NCBI GenBank assembly: GCA_032622095.1
Contig: CP136065.1
Coordinates: 156,121,577 to 156,185,576, forward strand
Reading direction: 5' to 3'
DNA from: Siphonodentalium dalli
Taxonomy: Eukaryota > Mollusca > Scaphopoda > Gadilida > Siphonodentaliidae
DNA length: 64,000 nt
A program made the position numbers and the translations under genes. Of the stretch, positions 34,022 through 45,819 are shown piece after piece. Within the stretch, counting starts at the first letter, position 1; the number at the start of each line of letters is the position of its first letter. The notes below the pieces were generated by a model. The model saw nothing but the letters and a program-made list of their open reading frames with translations, made no database searches and was not told where the DNA came from.

Positions 34022-34390
34022 TGAAATGAAAGCGTGGACGGCATTTTGTGAAACGAAAGCGTGGACGGCATTAGATGCTATTGTCGGAGACGATCATCAG
34101 ACGTATTGCTACTCTGTAAAGACAAGTGTTAACTTTTTAAACACTAAAAATGCAACAGATCTTGTACATGTTATTGGCGTTCAAAATGTTCACACTCAAA
34201 AACGTTCAAATTATTTAGCACTACAGTGTTATAATTCTGAACATGCATATTCAGTTTGTATACACATAAAAGTGTTCAAGTAGGTAAACACTAGTGTTCA
34301 ATATGGCGTTCAAAATGTTAACACTTAAAAGCGTTAAAATTATTTAGCACTATAGCCTTAGAATTATGAATGCCATATCCTGACAAAATT
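34022..34390. repeat. 28 bp direct repeat and a ~165 bp diverged duplication
   Basis: A (g)aaa(t/c)gaaagcgtggacggcat unit is present twice at 34026-34075. Then ggcgttcaaaatgtt(c/a)acac and 'aaattatttagcactata/cag' occur at about 34176-34230 and 34302-34360. No gene recognised. Confidence 0.65.
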
Positions 34391-34639
34391 AAAAACATGT
34401 TAACATTGCCCGATATGAAAGTGGATATAAGTACGTCAAAATCTTTCATTAATGGGATTATGGGTCCGATTTAATTATTTTCTGGAAAACGTATAGATGG
34501 TGGCTTTATGGGGTCAAATAGGACAGGGCATCTTTAATGTTATATACACTAATCAACCGACTAATGCATTAAGGGTGAATATCTATATCTATATTTGCGA
34601 ATGTCTGTCTGTCTGTGTTCTATAGAAATTCACACGGGG

Positions 34640-36750
34640 CCATCTAGATGGCACCAAAGGGGTTTAACAGGGGTAACTTTTTACGAGAAAGATGATGCGC
34701 GTTAGAATGTTCTAAAATGACGCCATTGTTGTCAGGGGCAGAAATGGGAAGGGGCAGATTTTTTTTTTCACCAAACTTATATATAATCATCCCCATGATA
34801 TGAGGTGGTTTAAATATTTCAAAACTGGCGCCATTTGAGTCAATATGCACGGAAAGGGAGAGGAGCACCAAAATTGATAAAAATAATTTTAGCGCCGATT
34901 TCCATCAAATTGATATACATTCTTCTCCATGATATAGGAATCTAATTCTGTGATTTAAAGACGCCAAATTGGTGTCATTTGGATGAGAGATTGGGAGGGG
35001 TTGGCACTAAATTTGATAAAAATTGGGTTAGTCGCCGATTGCCACCAAACTTATACAAAATCATCCCCATAGTATGAGGAGTCTAATGGCGTGGCTTAAA
35101 GCTGTCAAAAATGGCGTCATTCGAGTCAGGGGTGTACTGAAAGGGAGGGGGCACCAAAATTGATACCCACTATTTTTAGCGCCAATTTCCACCAAATTGA
35201 TACACATTCTTGTCCATGATACGAGGAATCTAATCATGTGATATGTGTCTGAGAGGTGGTGTGAGGGTAGGATGATAGAGACACAATAATTGATAGACAA
35301 TATGTTTAGCGCCGATTTCCCACCAGATTGATACATATTCCGTGATACAAGGAATCTAATAGTGTGGTTTAAATACGCCAAAATAGTGCCGTTTGAGTGG
35401 AAGATATGAGGTCCGTAAATTTTATACGAATTTGTAATCTCGCCAATTTTCACCAATTTTATATATATTCATCTCCATAATGAGTCTAAGTGTGTGGTTT
35501 GATGATGTCAAAAGTGGTGTCGCTTTATGAGGACGATAACGGTGACGCTGTTTGTGTCAGGGCAGAAAAGGGGGAGGGGCAGCAAAAAAATTATGAAATA
35601 AATTTGTCGCCGATTTCCATCAAACTCCGTGATATGGTGCCGTTCGAGTTCCAAATTGATATATAGAGGATATGAAATGAGTGTTTCTCTCATATGATAT
35701 TTATGAAACGAGTCTAAGAATTTTCAGTTTTCTCGAGCCTCCGGCGAGAGAAAACTGAAAATTCGTGACGAGTTTCATAAATATCATATGAGAGAAACAC
35801 GAATTACATATTATATTTATCATATGACCCCTATAAATTGATTATGATGTCCAAAACGCACACAAATCACTAAATAGCTATATGACATCGGCAGCAAAAG
35901 GTTAATGTGACGTCACTTCATTGCACCGGAAGCCCAATTACACCTGGTGAACTAGCAGAAATAATATGCACGCGAAGATATATAGTGCGCTATTCTGTTC
36001 TCAGTTTGTGACATTATATCGTATGTTTATTAGATAAATACGAATTACATATTCTATTTATCGTATAACAATGTCCAAAACTATATATTTAAAGATTATA
36101 ATTGCGAGAATTTCGGCATCGCGTTGATTGACGCGCACGAATTTGACCTGCATTTAGTTAGAGATACGGCTCGGCCCCGGCTGCCATTCAGCCAATCAAA
36201 ACACACTTTTTGTCAACAAACCAATCAAATTATCGGAAGGTGATATGAACTAGTAGTTCATATGAAATTGATTTATGACATACTTTCCAACGTAAATAAT
36301 GATTGAGTCATATGATAAATTATTCTTCTGCATGATACGATGAATATAACTTGTGATTTAAAGACGCGAAAATGGTGCAGTTTGGGTGAGAGATGATGGG
36401 GGGGGGGGTAATTACTATGAAACTAATTGGTTTAGTTGCCGATTACCACCAAACTTATATATATAATCATCTCCATTATACCATGCATGCATGAGTCTAA
36501 TGGACGTGGTTTAAATATGTCAAAAGTGGCGCCGTTCAAGTCATTTATGCGGAGGGGAGTTGCATCAAAACTGATATAAATATATTTAGCACTAATTTCC
36601 GCCAAATTCATGAATGATACGATGAATTAAATCACATTTGGTGTTGTTTGGGTCATGGGTGGCGATATGAGATGCACTAGGATTGATAAGATTGTTCTAT
36701 TCGCCGATATCCGCCAAAGTTATATAGTTATCTCCCAGACCATCTCCATA
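34640..36750. repeat. ~140 bp tandem array
   Basis: Units carry 'gcgccgatttcca(t/c)caaa', 'ttgatatacattcttctcc', 'atgata(t/c)(a/g)aggaatctaat', 'gtgatttaaagacgcc' and 'caccaaaattgata', stepping by about 130-145 bp from 34640 to 35660 and again from 36310 to 36750. The minus-strand open stretches here are repeat by-products. The block is preceded by tctatatctatatttgcg and (tgtc)n at 34578-34618, which resembles the 5' side of the Helitron-like elements. Confidence 0.8.
35681..35800. repeat. Hairpin interrupting the ~140 bp array
   Basis: gtgtttctctcatatgatat at 35681 is mirrored by atatcatatgagagaaacac at 35781-35800, with further pairing (ttttcagttttctcg / cgagagaaaactgaaaa) to the centre at about 35740. 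The following DNA to ~36310 is foreign to the array and repeats 'cgaattacatatt(a/c)tatttatc' at 35800 and 36039, so an insertion of ~600 bp is likely. Confidence 0.8.
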
Positions 36751-39095
36751 TATCGTTCTAAGGAGTGTTTGGTGTTCAAAGTTCACAATCTCGACAAATG
36801 GTGACTGAATTTAGTCACTTGAACAATTATATCTTTTCAACTGTCATATTCATATGGGGATGGGAATCAGGGCATTCATATAATGAGCAAGCAAAACAGA
36901 TACATAGAAGAAAGTGTCAACAGTATAGATATATATTCTGTTTAAGAGATACATATGTTCTTGCAAACTGAGGGACCTTGAACCGTCAGAGGATTGCATA
37001 TTAGAATGGATCATGTTTATATTATAACACAATTGAGTATGCCCCATTCAATATAGTTTCCACAACAACAGTGTGCAGTCAAATATAATTTCTTCTGAGA
37101 TAAAAGAAAACGCAGTCATGGCACATGACTTTTCGGTTATCCTCCAATACTGACATTTGACAAGGTTATATCTGCCCGATACAGAGGGTTTCTTTCATTT
37201 TTTGGAACATACTCATCGCCTAACATGTAGCTGACATACGTGGATGGCAACATTTCTTTTAAACTGAGAATAATTAACCCGTATATAGCACAATGAATAT
37301 AGGAGCACCCGGACATTTCTTTAAAACATCTGTATCTTGTTGGAGATATGATAACCAGGTGTCCTCAAAATCTTGATTGATACATCTCTATGAATAACCA
37401 AATTGTCGTCTTTTATTTCTGTGTTTATGGTGTTCGTGTTTCACGTTTTAACATTTGAAGTATATGCAGTTTTAAATGAATAAATACTTGTTTAATAGTG
37501 TGACGGATTAATTGCGATAAATAAAATGACAATCGTTCCTATCTGACAAGGTGAGCCACTACTCACAGTCCATGTGTAAGAATCATGTTTTGTGTTGTTA
37601 TTTGGATATACAATTTATGAGAATACGTGTAACACTTTGAGCAAGATTATTCTCTATTCCCACCAAATATCCACAGCGTGCAGAGGGTTTCACGTCACTT
37701 TAACCTGGGCAACGCCGGGTAACCCTGCTATAGTTATGGAATATACACATAGCCCGAACTCCTACTGTGCCCATACAATCCTAAATAAACTCGCACATGT
37801 ATTACCAGGTTTAGTTTATTAGGGTATGTCTGTTTCTTTTTATTTTTTTATTGGAGAAATAAATATAACAGGATGGTCGGACAGTCAGGCAAACACATAT
37901 AGTAAGGATACAGTTAGAAATAAATATTTTTGCACTTTTGCACATTCCCAAGTGATGTAGGATTTCACTTGGGCTACTCTCTCACAAGCGAAATGAAGGA
38001 AAGTATACATATAACTTATATCAGATCTGGTAAGCTTAGTTTGAAGATATAAGTATATTGTTCTTCCACTGGCCTTTGGGTAACACAACGCTCATGCTCT
38101 TAAAGAAACATGTCTGGTTATATAGTTATACTGGCAGGGTTATCTGGCGTTTCACAGGTTAAAGTGATGTGTAACCCTTTGATGTGAACATTTGGTGGGA
38201 ATAGAGATTATTCTTGCTCAAAGTGTCACCCGTATTCTCATAAATTGTATAAACAAATGACATCAGAAAACGTCATTCTTATACATGGATTATAAATAGT
38301 GGCTCACCTTGTCGGATCGGAGTGATTGTCATTTTTGTTTAACGCGATTAATTCGTCCCACTAATAAAGAAGTATTTATTTATTTAAAACTACAGGTACT
38401 TCAGAAGTTATCATTTTTAATTCGCACAGTCGGCGTGATTGAAATTGACGTATGTGTGTTTTTTAAATATTTGTTATTGGGGTCAAATATAAACATCATA
38501 ATCACATTAATTAGAAAAAAATAAAAGTCGACAATTTGGTTTTACATAGAGATGTATAAACAATATCGATGGTTAGATTATGAGAACACCTGGTTATCAT
38601 ATCTCCACGAAGATACAGATGTTTTAAAGAAATACCAGTGGTGCTATACTGACTATTTATTCTCAGTTTAAATGGATACTTCACCCAAATGTTGTCGTTG
38701 GTTTCTTTAGTCTCTGAGTTGTAGATTAAGGTAACCACATTTCCATTATTTGAAAGTCTGTTGAGTAGGAAGTAATGTTACGGATGGCAGATTAGCCGGA
38801 ATGCAAAAATACCAATTGTTGTTGCCGAGTAATTTTTGGACAGTTTTCAAGTACATGTAATTGCATCAAATAAATGTTATATTATATGCATACTAGTCCC
38901 ATATACTCATTAAGTCATTGTATAGTCACTAGTCATTGAGTGGCTTGAGTTTACGTTGAATATAACATTGTTCAAGTGATTTCATTCGCTCACCCTTAAA
39001 TTTTGTCGACGTTGTGAAATTTGAACGCCAGACACTCCTCAACGATTTATGGAGATGAAAATGTATTACTTTGGTGGATATCGGCGAATAAAACA
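36675..39095. repeat. 2.4 kb imperfect palindrome with ~1 kb arms
   Basis: The left arm 36675-37740 matches the reverse complement of 38117-39095. Paired landmarks from outside in: attcgccgatatcc (36697) with ggatatcggcgaat (39075); ggagtgt(t/c)tgg(t/c)gttcaaa; cacttgaacaa; tctgtatctt with aagatacaga; ggataaccaggtg-type blocks; 'gtgagccacta'; 'atttatgagaata'; 'tattcccaccaaat'; 'taaccctgc'. The outermost bases belong to the ~140 bp array unit. The 376 bp centre has no partner. No transposase or other gene was seen; arms are clearly diverged, so it is not recent. Confidence 0.82.
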
Positions 39096-39156
39096 TTGTA
39101 ATCAAAGTTATCGATATCGTAGTTTGACATAATTTTTTTAAGATTAGTGTTGAAAT

Positions 39157-39560
39157 TTATGCCCAGAAAATGAATGTTTTTAAGTAGGATAATCTTAAAT
39201 CTTGGCACATGTTTGATTCATAGTCTGTTCGTGAACCTATCCATGCACGCCGCCTAACATTTCTCCGGGTTGATGCGCAGTCCCGAAACCCGAGCGTATT
39301 GGTCAAGTATTGAGTAGGCCTCATGTATATGCTACTTTCTTTGTCATCAAGTATGAACGTTGTGTCGTCCACATACTGTGATATTTTATACTCTGAAAAA
39401 CCGAGGACTATATATATTCCTTTAACTTTGTCATTCTGCCGTACTAACAATGCTAATACCTCAGTGCAGATGACAAAAATATACGGGGATATGGGATCGC
39501 TCTGTCGACAGCCACGCCCTAATTTAAACTTTGTGATATGTGACCGTCAATCAGGACTGA
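39157..39560 (-). pseudogene. L1-type reverse transcriptase fragment
   Basis: Minus-strand translation gives FKLGRGCRQSDPISPYIFVI, then C-TEVLALLVRQNDKVKGI, then EYKISQYVDDTTFILDD, the palm of an L1/Tx1-group non-LTR reverse transcriptase. RGCRQ(G)DPISPYLF is the motif B block of this group, and YVDD is the catalytic box with both aspartates kept. The Gly normally following RQ is Ser here. A stop codon (TGA near 39550) precedes the GRGCRQ block, and homology ends after ~90 residues downstream of YVDD. Only this fragment remains; no endonuclease or ORF1. It lies between the 2.4 kb palindrome and the Helitron-like array. Confidence 0.85.
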
Positions 39561-39735
39561 CGAACTAGCGACTTCATGTAGATGGCCAACCGCCAAAATT
39601 GAATAAAATGACATATTTGTTTAAGAACGATCACGACACTGAATAAAAAAAAAATCTTTTTTTCTTCTTCAAAATCTACTAGGAGCATGCAGGACCCCTT
39701 TTTGTGTGCCTTAGCTTCATGCGTTATATCATATA

Positions 39736-40016
39736 CTAGCTCATGTGCACGACTTCGTCCGGGTTATTTAGGGATTTGTTTGTGATCGCCTCCGTTGAAA
39801 AGTATTAGGAGAAAGAAAAAAAACTATTGTTCGATCGGTCCAGAAACATGCCTTTATGAGCGAGGTCAAAGTCAAGGACACGGTCGCACCTGAAATTGGA
39901 CCCGCCCATATTATTCCGGGGATCAGAGTAGGCCCAAATATCAAATTTGAGTCGGATCGGTCGGTCGAGCAGTTTTCCAGTCTATAACACACAGAAGTTC
40001 CAAAATATATAATAGA
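39736..40016 (-). mobile_element. Helitron-like element, family 1, copy a
   Basis: On the minus strand it starts TCTATTATATATTTTGGAAC and ends with the hairpin region acccggacgaagtcgtgc, acatgag, CTAG. It has one ~138 bp core (cggtccagaaacatgccttt ... gatcagagtaggccca). One hairpin base pair is lost by a G to T change compared with copy b. Confidence 0.8.
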
Positions 40017-40452
40017 CCAGCTGATATGTGCCCGACTTCGTCCGGGTTATTTAGGGATTTCTTTGTGATCGCCTCCGTCTGAGCAGAATATACAGCGTCT
40101 GGACAAACTATTGTTCGATCGGTCCAGAAACATGCCTATATGAGCGTATGTGAGCGAGGTCAAGGACACGGTCGCACGAGGAATTGGACCCGCCCACATT
40201 ATTCCCGGGATCGAAGTAGGCCTACATGCGGTACCAAATTTGAGTCGGATTGGTCGAGATCCAGAAGCATGCCTATATGAGCGTGTATGAGCGAGGTCAA
40301 GGTCAAGGACACGATCGCACGTGAAATCGGACCCACCCATATTGTTCCCGGGATCAAAGTAGGCCTACATACCAAATTTGATCGGATCGGTCGAGCAGTT
40401 TTCGAGTCTAACACACATACACACAGACAGAAGTTCCAAAATATATATTAGA
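40017..40452 (-). mobile_element. Helitron-like element, family 1, copy b
   Basis: On the minus strand it starts TCTAATATATATTTTGGAAC and ends with cccggacgaagtcggg, cacatatcag, CTGG. It has two tandem ~138 bp cores (catgcctatatgagcg at about 40131 and 40268), and the tail phrase gatcggtcgagcagttttcg next to an (acac/acag) tract. Confidence 0.82.
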
Positions 40453-40818
40453 CTAGCCGATGAGCCCGACGTTGTCCGGGCTATTAAAAAAAAACAAATT
40501 TCAAGTCGATAGCTCCACCCGTTTCCAAGATCTGGTCTGCGCATGCGCGAAGCTGGCGTCGCACGGGCTCGACGACCCGATAAAATTCGTATCCGGGGCA
40601 AGATACATTCACATAGTAAATTACAAGTCGATAGCTCCACCCGTTTCCGATATCTCGTCTGCGCATGCGCTGCACGGGCGTCGCACGGGCTCGCCAATAC
40701 GACAACGACGACCGCCTGGTCAAACTACACACACGTACCAAGTTTTGTCCCGATCGGTCGAGAATCGTAGATTTGTATAAATGACAGACAGACAGAGGTC
40801 TTCAAAATATATATGAGA
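40453..40818 (-). mobile_element. Helitron-like element, family 2, copy a (2 cores)
   Basis: The 122 bp core (starting tcaagtcgatagctccaccc) occurs at 40501 and 40623. The 3' hairpin is agcccggacaacgtcgggct, then catcgg and CTAG (minus). The 5' end is TCTCATATATATTTTGAAGA. Open stretches on both strands across this and the next two copies arise because 122 bp units shift frame and happen to lack stops. Confidence 0.85.
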
Positions 40819-41336
40819 CTAGCCGATGAGCCCGACGTTGTCCGGGCTATTCAAAAACAAAATTTCAAGTCGATAGCTCTACCCGTTTCCGAGATCTGGT
40901 CTGCGCATGCGCGAAGCTGGCGTCGCACGGGCTCGGCGACCCGATAAAATTCGTATCCGGGGCAAGATACATTCACATAGCAAATTTCAAGTCGATAGCT
41001 CCACCCGTTTCCGAGATCTCGTCTGCGCATGCACGAAGCTGGTGTCGCACGGGCTCGGCGACCCGATAAAATTCGTATCCGGGGCAAGATACATTCACAT
41101 AGCAAATTTCAAGTCGATAGCTCCACCCGTTTCCGAGATCTCGTCTGCGCATGCGCGAAGCGGGCGCCGCACGGGCTCGCCAATACGACAACGTTCACCG
41201 CCTGGTCAAACTACACACACGTACCAAGTTTCGTCCCGATCGGTCGAGAATCGTAGATTTGTATAAATGACAGACAGACAAACAAACAAACAAACAAACA
41301 TACATACAGACAGAGGTCTTCAAAATATATATGAGA
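40819..41336 (-). mobile_element. Helitron-like element, family 2, copy b (3 cores)
   Basis: Cores start at 40865, 40987 and 41109, exactly 122 bp apart. A longer (acag)(aaac)(ata c) microsatellite lies at 41270-41312 next to the 5' end. Ends are as in copy a, with intact CTAG. Confidence 0.85.
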
Positions 41337-41863
41337 CTTGCCGATGAGCCCGACGTTGTCCGGGCTATTCGTCCGGGCTATTCAAAACCCAAATTTCAAG
41401 TCGTTAGCTCCACCCGTTTCCGAGATCTGGTCTGCGCATGCGCGAAGCTGGCGTCGCACGGGCTCGGCGACCCGATAAAATTCGTATCCGGGGCAAGATA
41501 CATTCACATACCAAATTTCAAGTCGATAGCTCCACCCGTTTTCGAGATCTCGTCTGCGCATGCGCGAAGCTGGCGTCGCACGAGATCGGCGACCCGATAA
41601 AATTCGTATCCGGGGCAAGATACATTCACATACCAAATTTCAAGTCGATAGCTTCATCCGTTTCCGAGATCTCGTCTGAGCATGCGCTGCACGGGCGTCG
41701 CACGGGCTCGCCAATACGACAACGTCCACCGCCTGGTCAAACTACACACACGTACCAAGTTTCGTCCCGATCGGTCGAGAATCGTAGATTTGTATTAATG
41801 ACAAACATACAGACAAACATACAGACAGACACACAGACAGAGGTCTTCAAAATATATATGAGA
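41337..41863 (-). mobile_element. Helitron-like element, family 2, copy c (3 cores)
   Basis: Cores start at 41396, 41518 and 41640. The 3' end is CAAG rather than CTAG, and the hairpin head has a 14 base local duplication (cgtccgggctattc twice at about 41357-41384). The 5' end faces host A at 41864. Confidence 0.83.
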
Positions 41864-41865
41864 TT

Positions 41866-42970
41866 GCCATGAGTAAACCGTTCGCTCTATAAAAATGAAA
41901 ATCGCTATAATTTTGCGTGTAGACACTAACCATGAGACACATACGTCAACAAATTGAATCTCTGCAGTAGGCTGTGTTGATGGTAAGATCTACGCGTCTA
42001 TAGTAGGCTGTGTTCCTGATATGATTGACTTGTCTACACAACCTGTTCTCTGCTGTGACGTCCGTAACTATTACGGAAGTAAAATTGCACGTCATGTGCT
42101 ATATGGTCCGGACCTACTTCAGCACACTAGCAGTAGGCCATTATTCATAATTGGAACTCAGATATTGGTTCATCGGAATAACCGTATCTCGAAGTTTCAA
42201 ACAGTGTACGCTGTACGTTCCCCGATTGTTGACGAGTATAACCTTTCAACTAAGTCAGTGTTATGGTTCTTGTGATATTTCCGTCATATTTTCCACTGGA
42301 AGGCGACCATAATGTCAACAGCCCAGCACACGACGCCATAACGTCATTTAGCAGCAAAGAGATGAAGTGTATGGTGGGCTGTGTTAATTTTTATGCATTA
42401 CGTGTTATGCTATAGTGTCGCCACAAGTAAACCGTTCGCTCTAAAACTTAGAAAATCGCAATTTAGTTGCGAGTGGATTCCCACTATCACATACACTCGT
42501 CAAAAAAAATTGTATCTCCATGTTTCATTTTTTGGAGTATTTGGTTTTCGGTGGAATTTGCCAATTTGAACCCACCCGCACGCGAGCTCTCCGTTGGGCA
42601 GGTTGTTTATTTAGTAGAGCGGTAAAACTTTGGGACGTTACGAACAGAATATCGGCGTAGCTGCACTTGCATTACCTCGCTCCTTAATTAGCCCGTTTGG
42701 ATTTGGCGGGGAAAATAGTTTAGTGATACAGCACTTAACTATACCTATATACGTTATAAAGTCTCGCCACGAGTAAACCTTCGGCTTTAGCGCGATTTGA
42801 ACAGATACAACAAAGTTGCTCCTGAACACTATCTATCACATCCACCCATCAAAACAATTTATCTCGATGTTTGATTTTTTGACAATTTTCCCCCTTTGAT
42901 TTTCGTTCGAATTTGTCAAAAGTCTGAACCCACCCGAAGCTCTCTCGCTGTTGGGCGGCCGTAGATCGGT
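41866..42970. repeat. Three diverged copies of a 'gagtaaaccgttcgctct' repeat
   Basis: Copies begin at about 41870, 42418 and 42770 with (g)ccac(a/g)agtaaacc(g)ttcg(c/g)ct. The second and third also share 'ttgtatctccatgttt/tttatctcgatgttt', 'gaacccaccc' and 'gagctctc..gttgggc'. Short open stretches (e.g. 42021-42275) are not recognised. Confidence 0.65.
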
Positions 42971-44179
42971 AAAGGTTAGAACAAAAAAGTTACAAGAGGT
43001 ACATTTCGGTCCGCATCACTCTCCCCATTCGGAATATGCCAAATATGTCAATTTTCGACCGATTTAGAAAATGTTCACGGCATCGTTATCGGGGAGACAT
43101 GTAGATCATGACATGTTCGCGATCGGAGAGAATTATTTTGTTTACGACATTGAACACCCCTCCCCACGCCGCGGTCAATAATCGGACAAAATTATCAATG
43201 CGTTGACCACCTTCTACGGTAGGAGTTGTACACACACAGAAAATTCCAGCGTTCTACATTTAGCGGTTTCTGAGATATAGAGATATAAGGTACTCAGAAA
43301 AATAATAATAGAGAAAAATGGAGAAACTTAAAGGGGCGATAACTCTGTAAAGAAACGTTGGGCCGAAATCCGGACACCTTTATTTTAAGTAGATCTCTGG
43401 TACATACAATTCCTAGAAATTTCGCGTTCCTACTACCATTGGTTTTATCAGTATTTCCAATTAAACAGAAAACTGCCCCAACAGAAATACAATATACTTC
43501 CATATTAAAATATGGAAGTATAATTATATTTTGTTGACCCACTATACAACATATGAGCTGTATTTGTGTCGAACTTGTTCTATACACATAAATAATTATT
43601 AATTTCCTGAACGAATGTTTATGTAATCATTATTGTCACAGTGGAATTAGCGATGCCAGTCCAATTATAGTCCAATTAGATACCCCAGTTCAATAAATGC
43701 AATGACGGTAAACATAGGAAAAGGCCAACGCTTTGAAATATTTAAAAAAAATCTTTTAAAATCATATTCAGACTAAAATATTTGAACTTACAACACAATT
43801 TGGGATGTTTGTTGACAAACCACTGTAACAGTTTTGTTTACATAACATTGGTGTCAACACGTGAAATTTCTTTATTGGAGAACTATCAATAATGAATATA
43901 AGAACAAAGTTTATCGAATTATAAATGTACTTTTTAGTGGTAATGTTTTTACATACTGTACGAGTGCAATGGTCCATTTAATGAGTTGAATTACCATGAA
44001 TCCAGCGAATCAGGCAACTATGTATACTAATTGGTTGACACGTTAGTCGTCTATGGGTGCAACTTAAATTATAATATAGGAATTCATGCAATTTAGGACA
44101 GAAGACTAAAACCGACCACTGCTTGCAATGAAAGTTTGGGCTGCTTTAAAAGATCGTAGCTGGTGTTCCATTTTGAATT
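42971..44179. other. Non-coding stretch with a third diverged copy of duplicated DNA
   Basis: At 43640-43840, tgtcacagtggaatta(g)..., aaaatcatattcagactaaa and gatgtttgttgacaaaccac match 8818-8985 (and 16690-16855) at lower identity. Around 43330, aaaggggcgataactctgta is a phrase common in molluscan DNA. No gene recognised. Confidence 0.55.
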
Positions 44180-44368
44180 TTGTCCCACTAAACACAAGCA
44201 AGTCTGCAAATAGTGTGTCTGTCATTTGCAGAATGAGGTCCACAGAGGGCGAATTTAGTGACGCTATCCCCCAAAGCGGGGTAGCATTACTAAATTCAAC
44301 CTCTGGGGACCTCATTCTACAAATGGCAGACACACTATTTATAGGCTTGCTTGTGTTTAGTGGGACAA
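44180..44368. mobile_element. Nested foldback family, short single-hairpin form
   Basis: One near-perfect hairpin: ttgtcccactaaacacaagc at the left end and its complement at the right end, then ctgcaaatagtgtgtctgtc and gaggtccacagagggcgaat inward, with only ~6 unpaired bases at the centre (44271-44276). It equals one outer arm plus one inner palindrome of the full-length form at 5567-6011, without the 190 bp middle. Confidence 0.88.
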
Positions 44369-44369
44369 C

Positions 44370-45819
44370 ATTCTACCCAGTTAGTAGCATGTTACTGGAG
44401 GTTGTTTATATTATCACGAAACTTTCATCCTGGTTTTCATGTAAGCCTATCTCGTAGACTAATAGACTAACAGAGTAATCCGAATTTTTTTAATTTTTGT
44501 TGACAGATATGATGAGTCACAGAGAGTTATCGACACTTGTGTAGAGCTCGTTTCGTTACACCAAGTTACAGTACACCAACTATTCTCCATATGCGACAGT
44601 GTTTATGTCCAGGCCTATTCTCGATTCCTTGTGAATGCTTGTGAAGTTTCTAACCTAGTCAATTTTGAAGAATGACTCTTTGGACCCAATATGGCCTAAA
44701 CAAATTAATATGTCCGTGTGCTTTTTCCATCTTTAAATTTACCGCTTTTGATACTACCCTAATTCCGCACAAAAAATCATCATCAAATTTTCAAACATAC
44801 CCCAATTAAATGCCAGGTTAATTATTTCACCACCCTGGATCAATATTCATCCAGGTTTAATATTTCCATGGTGGCATTGATTTTGTTTTCAGCATTAATT
44901 CTATTCCAATCTTAATCAACCATTCAGCTGCCAGATGTGATTTTATGCTGTTTGAGTGTGGGTGACAGCACACCAATGGGGGGGGGGGGGGTAATTTTTA
45001 TATTTGGTCAAAATAGATGTCATGCTGTTAGGGCAAACACCAGCGCAGCCATTATTATTATTTTTCAAAAATCTAAATGTTCTTGAATGTTTCATACACA
45101 CTGGCTTTTTCTCAAATCGCTCGGATTAGCACCACGAAAATGACAACTTTCGAAATAATAGCGGTGTAGTTTATCGTAACGGCATCAGTTTGCCCTACCA
45201 GTATATCATGGCAATTCAGCAGGACCGCCAATATCATAGTATAGATAATCAGGACCACTTGACCAGGGGTGTATATCACATGAGGTCTGACATCATTCGA
45301 AAGTTTTATGGCTGAGTAGAGTATAATTTCGACCAAGAAATAATCCTCTTCTATGATCAATCCGGGACAATAAATGTCAGAGCCTCGCGTTTATAATACC
45401 CATCAGTGGCCATTGATAAATTTATGGCCCGTTTGTGGCCGACAAATTAGTAAATGATGGGTGTCCGCATGCCAAAGCAAATTTAACTCTTCGACTTCTC
45501 GCAGAGAACGCCTATATAAACAATCATGCAACATAACCTCGAATGTTATATATTATCGGAGAGAATGCATCCCCCGGGTATACCGGATTGACTGCGTCCG
45601 TCCTTTTGTCAGTCTTTCCGTTCGCTTAATCCTCCAACTAATGTGAACCGATTTCAATTATTTTTTGTATATATGAGTTGCTTGCCATGCATTCTGTTTC
45701 AAATTAGTTCGAAAATCAGGTTTATCCCAATTATTTTGCCTGCGTTATGGCTCTTTGTTTGCCAATTTTCGCGATGTTTAACAGTCCGGCTCTTCTGCTG
45801 ATGTCTTTTTAAAACCATT
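44370..45819. other. No recognisable gene
   Basis: A G run of 13 lies at about 44980-44992. An 82-codon minus-strand stretch (45112-45360) encodes two hydrophobic segments (VVLIIYTMILAVLL and KVVIFVVLI) and could be part of a membrane protein exon, but I cannot place it in a family and see no supporting gene structure. Confidence 0.35.

Larger units (their letters stand above)
39736..41863 (-). mobile_element. Concatemer of five Helitron-like elements, two families
   Basis: Read on the minus strand, five elements follow each other with no bases between them; every junction is an element's 3' end directly against the next element's 5' TC. From 5' to 3' the junctions read CAAG|TCTC, CTAG|TCTC, CTAG|TCTA, CTGG|TCTA. 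The outer flanks are A|TCTCATATATATTTTG at 41863/41864 and CTAG|TATATG at 39736, so the whole block occupies one A|T target. Members are listed separately. Confidence 0.85.

Noticed and set aside
34644-35693. Minus-strand open frames (up to 131 codons) with repeated motifs
   Set aside because: They follow the ~140 bp array period, and no frame persists through the array.
40460-41872. Overlapping open frames of 70-144 codons on both strands, rich in Arg, resembling a protein family
   Set aside because: They lie on 122 bp tandem cores of Helitron-like elements; the frames repeat because the unit lacks stops in several frames, and both strands are open at once.
45112-45360. 82-codon minus-strand frame with two hydrophobic segments, possibly a membrane-protein exon
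   Set aside because: No family motif, no convincing splice or neighbouring exon; kept only as a remark.
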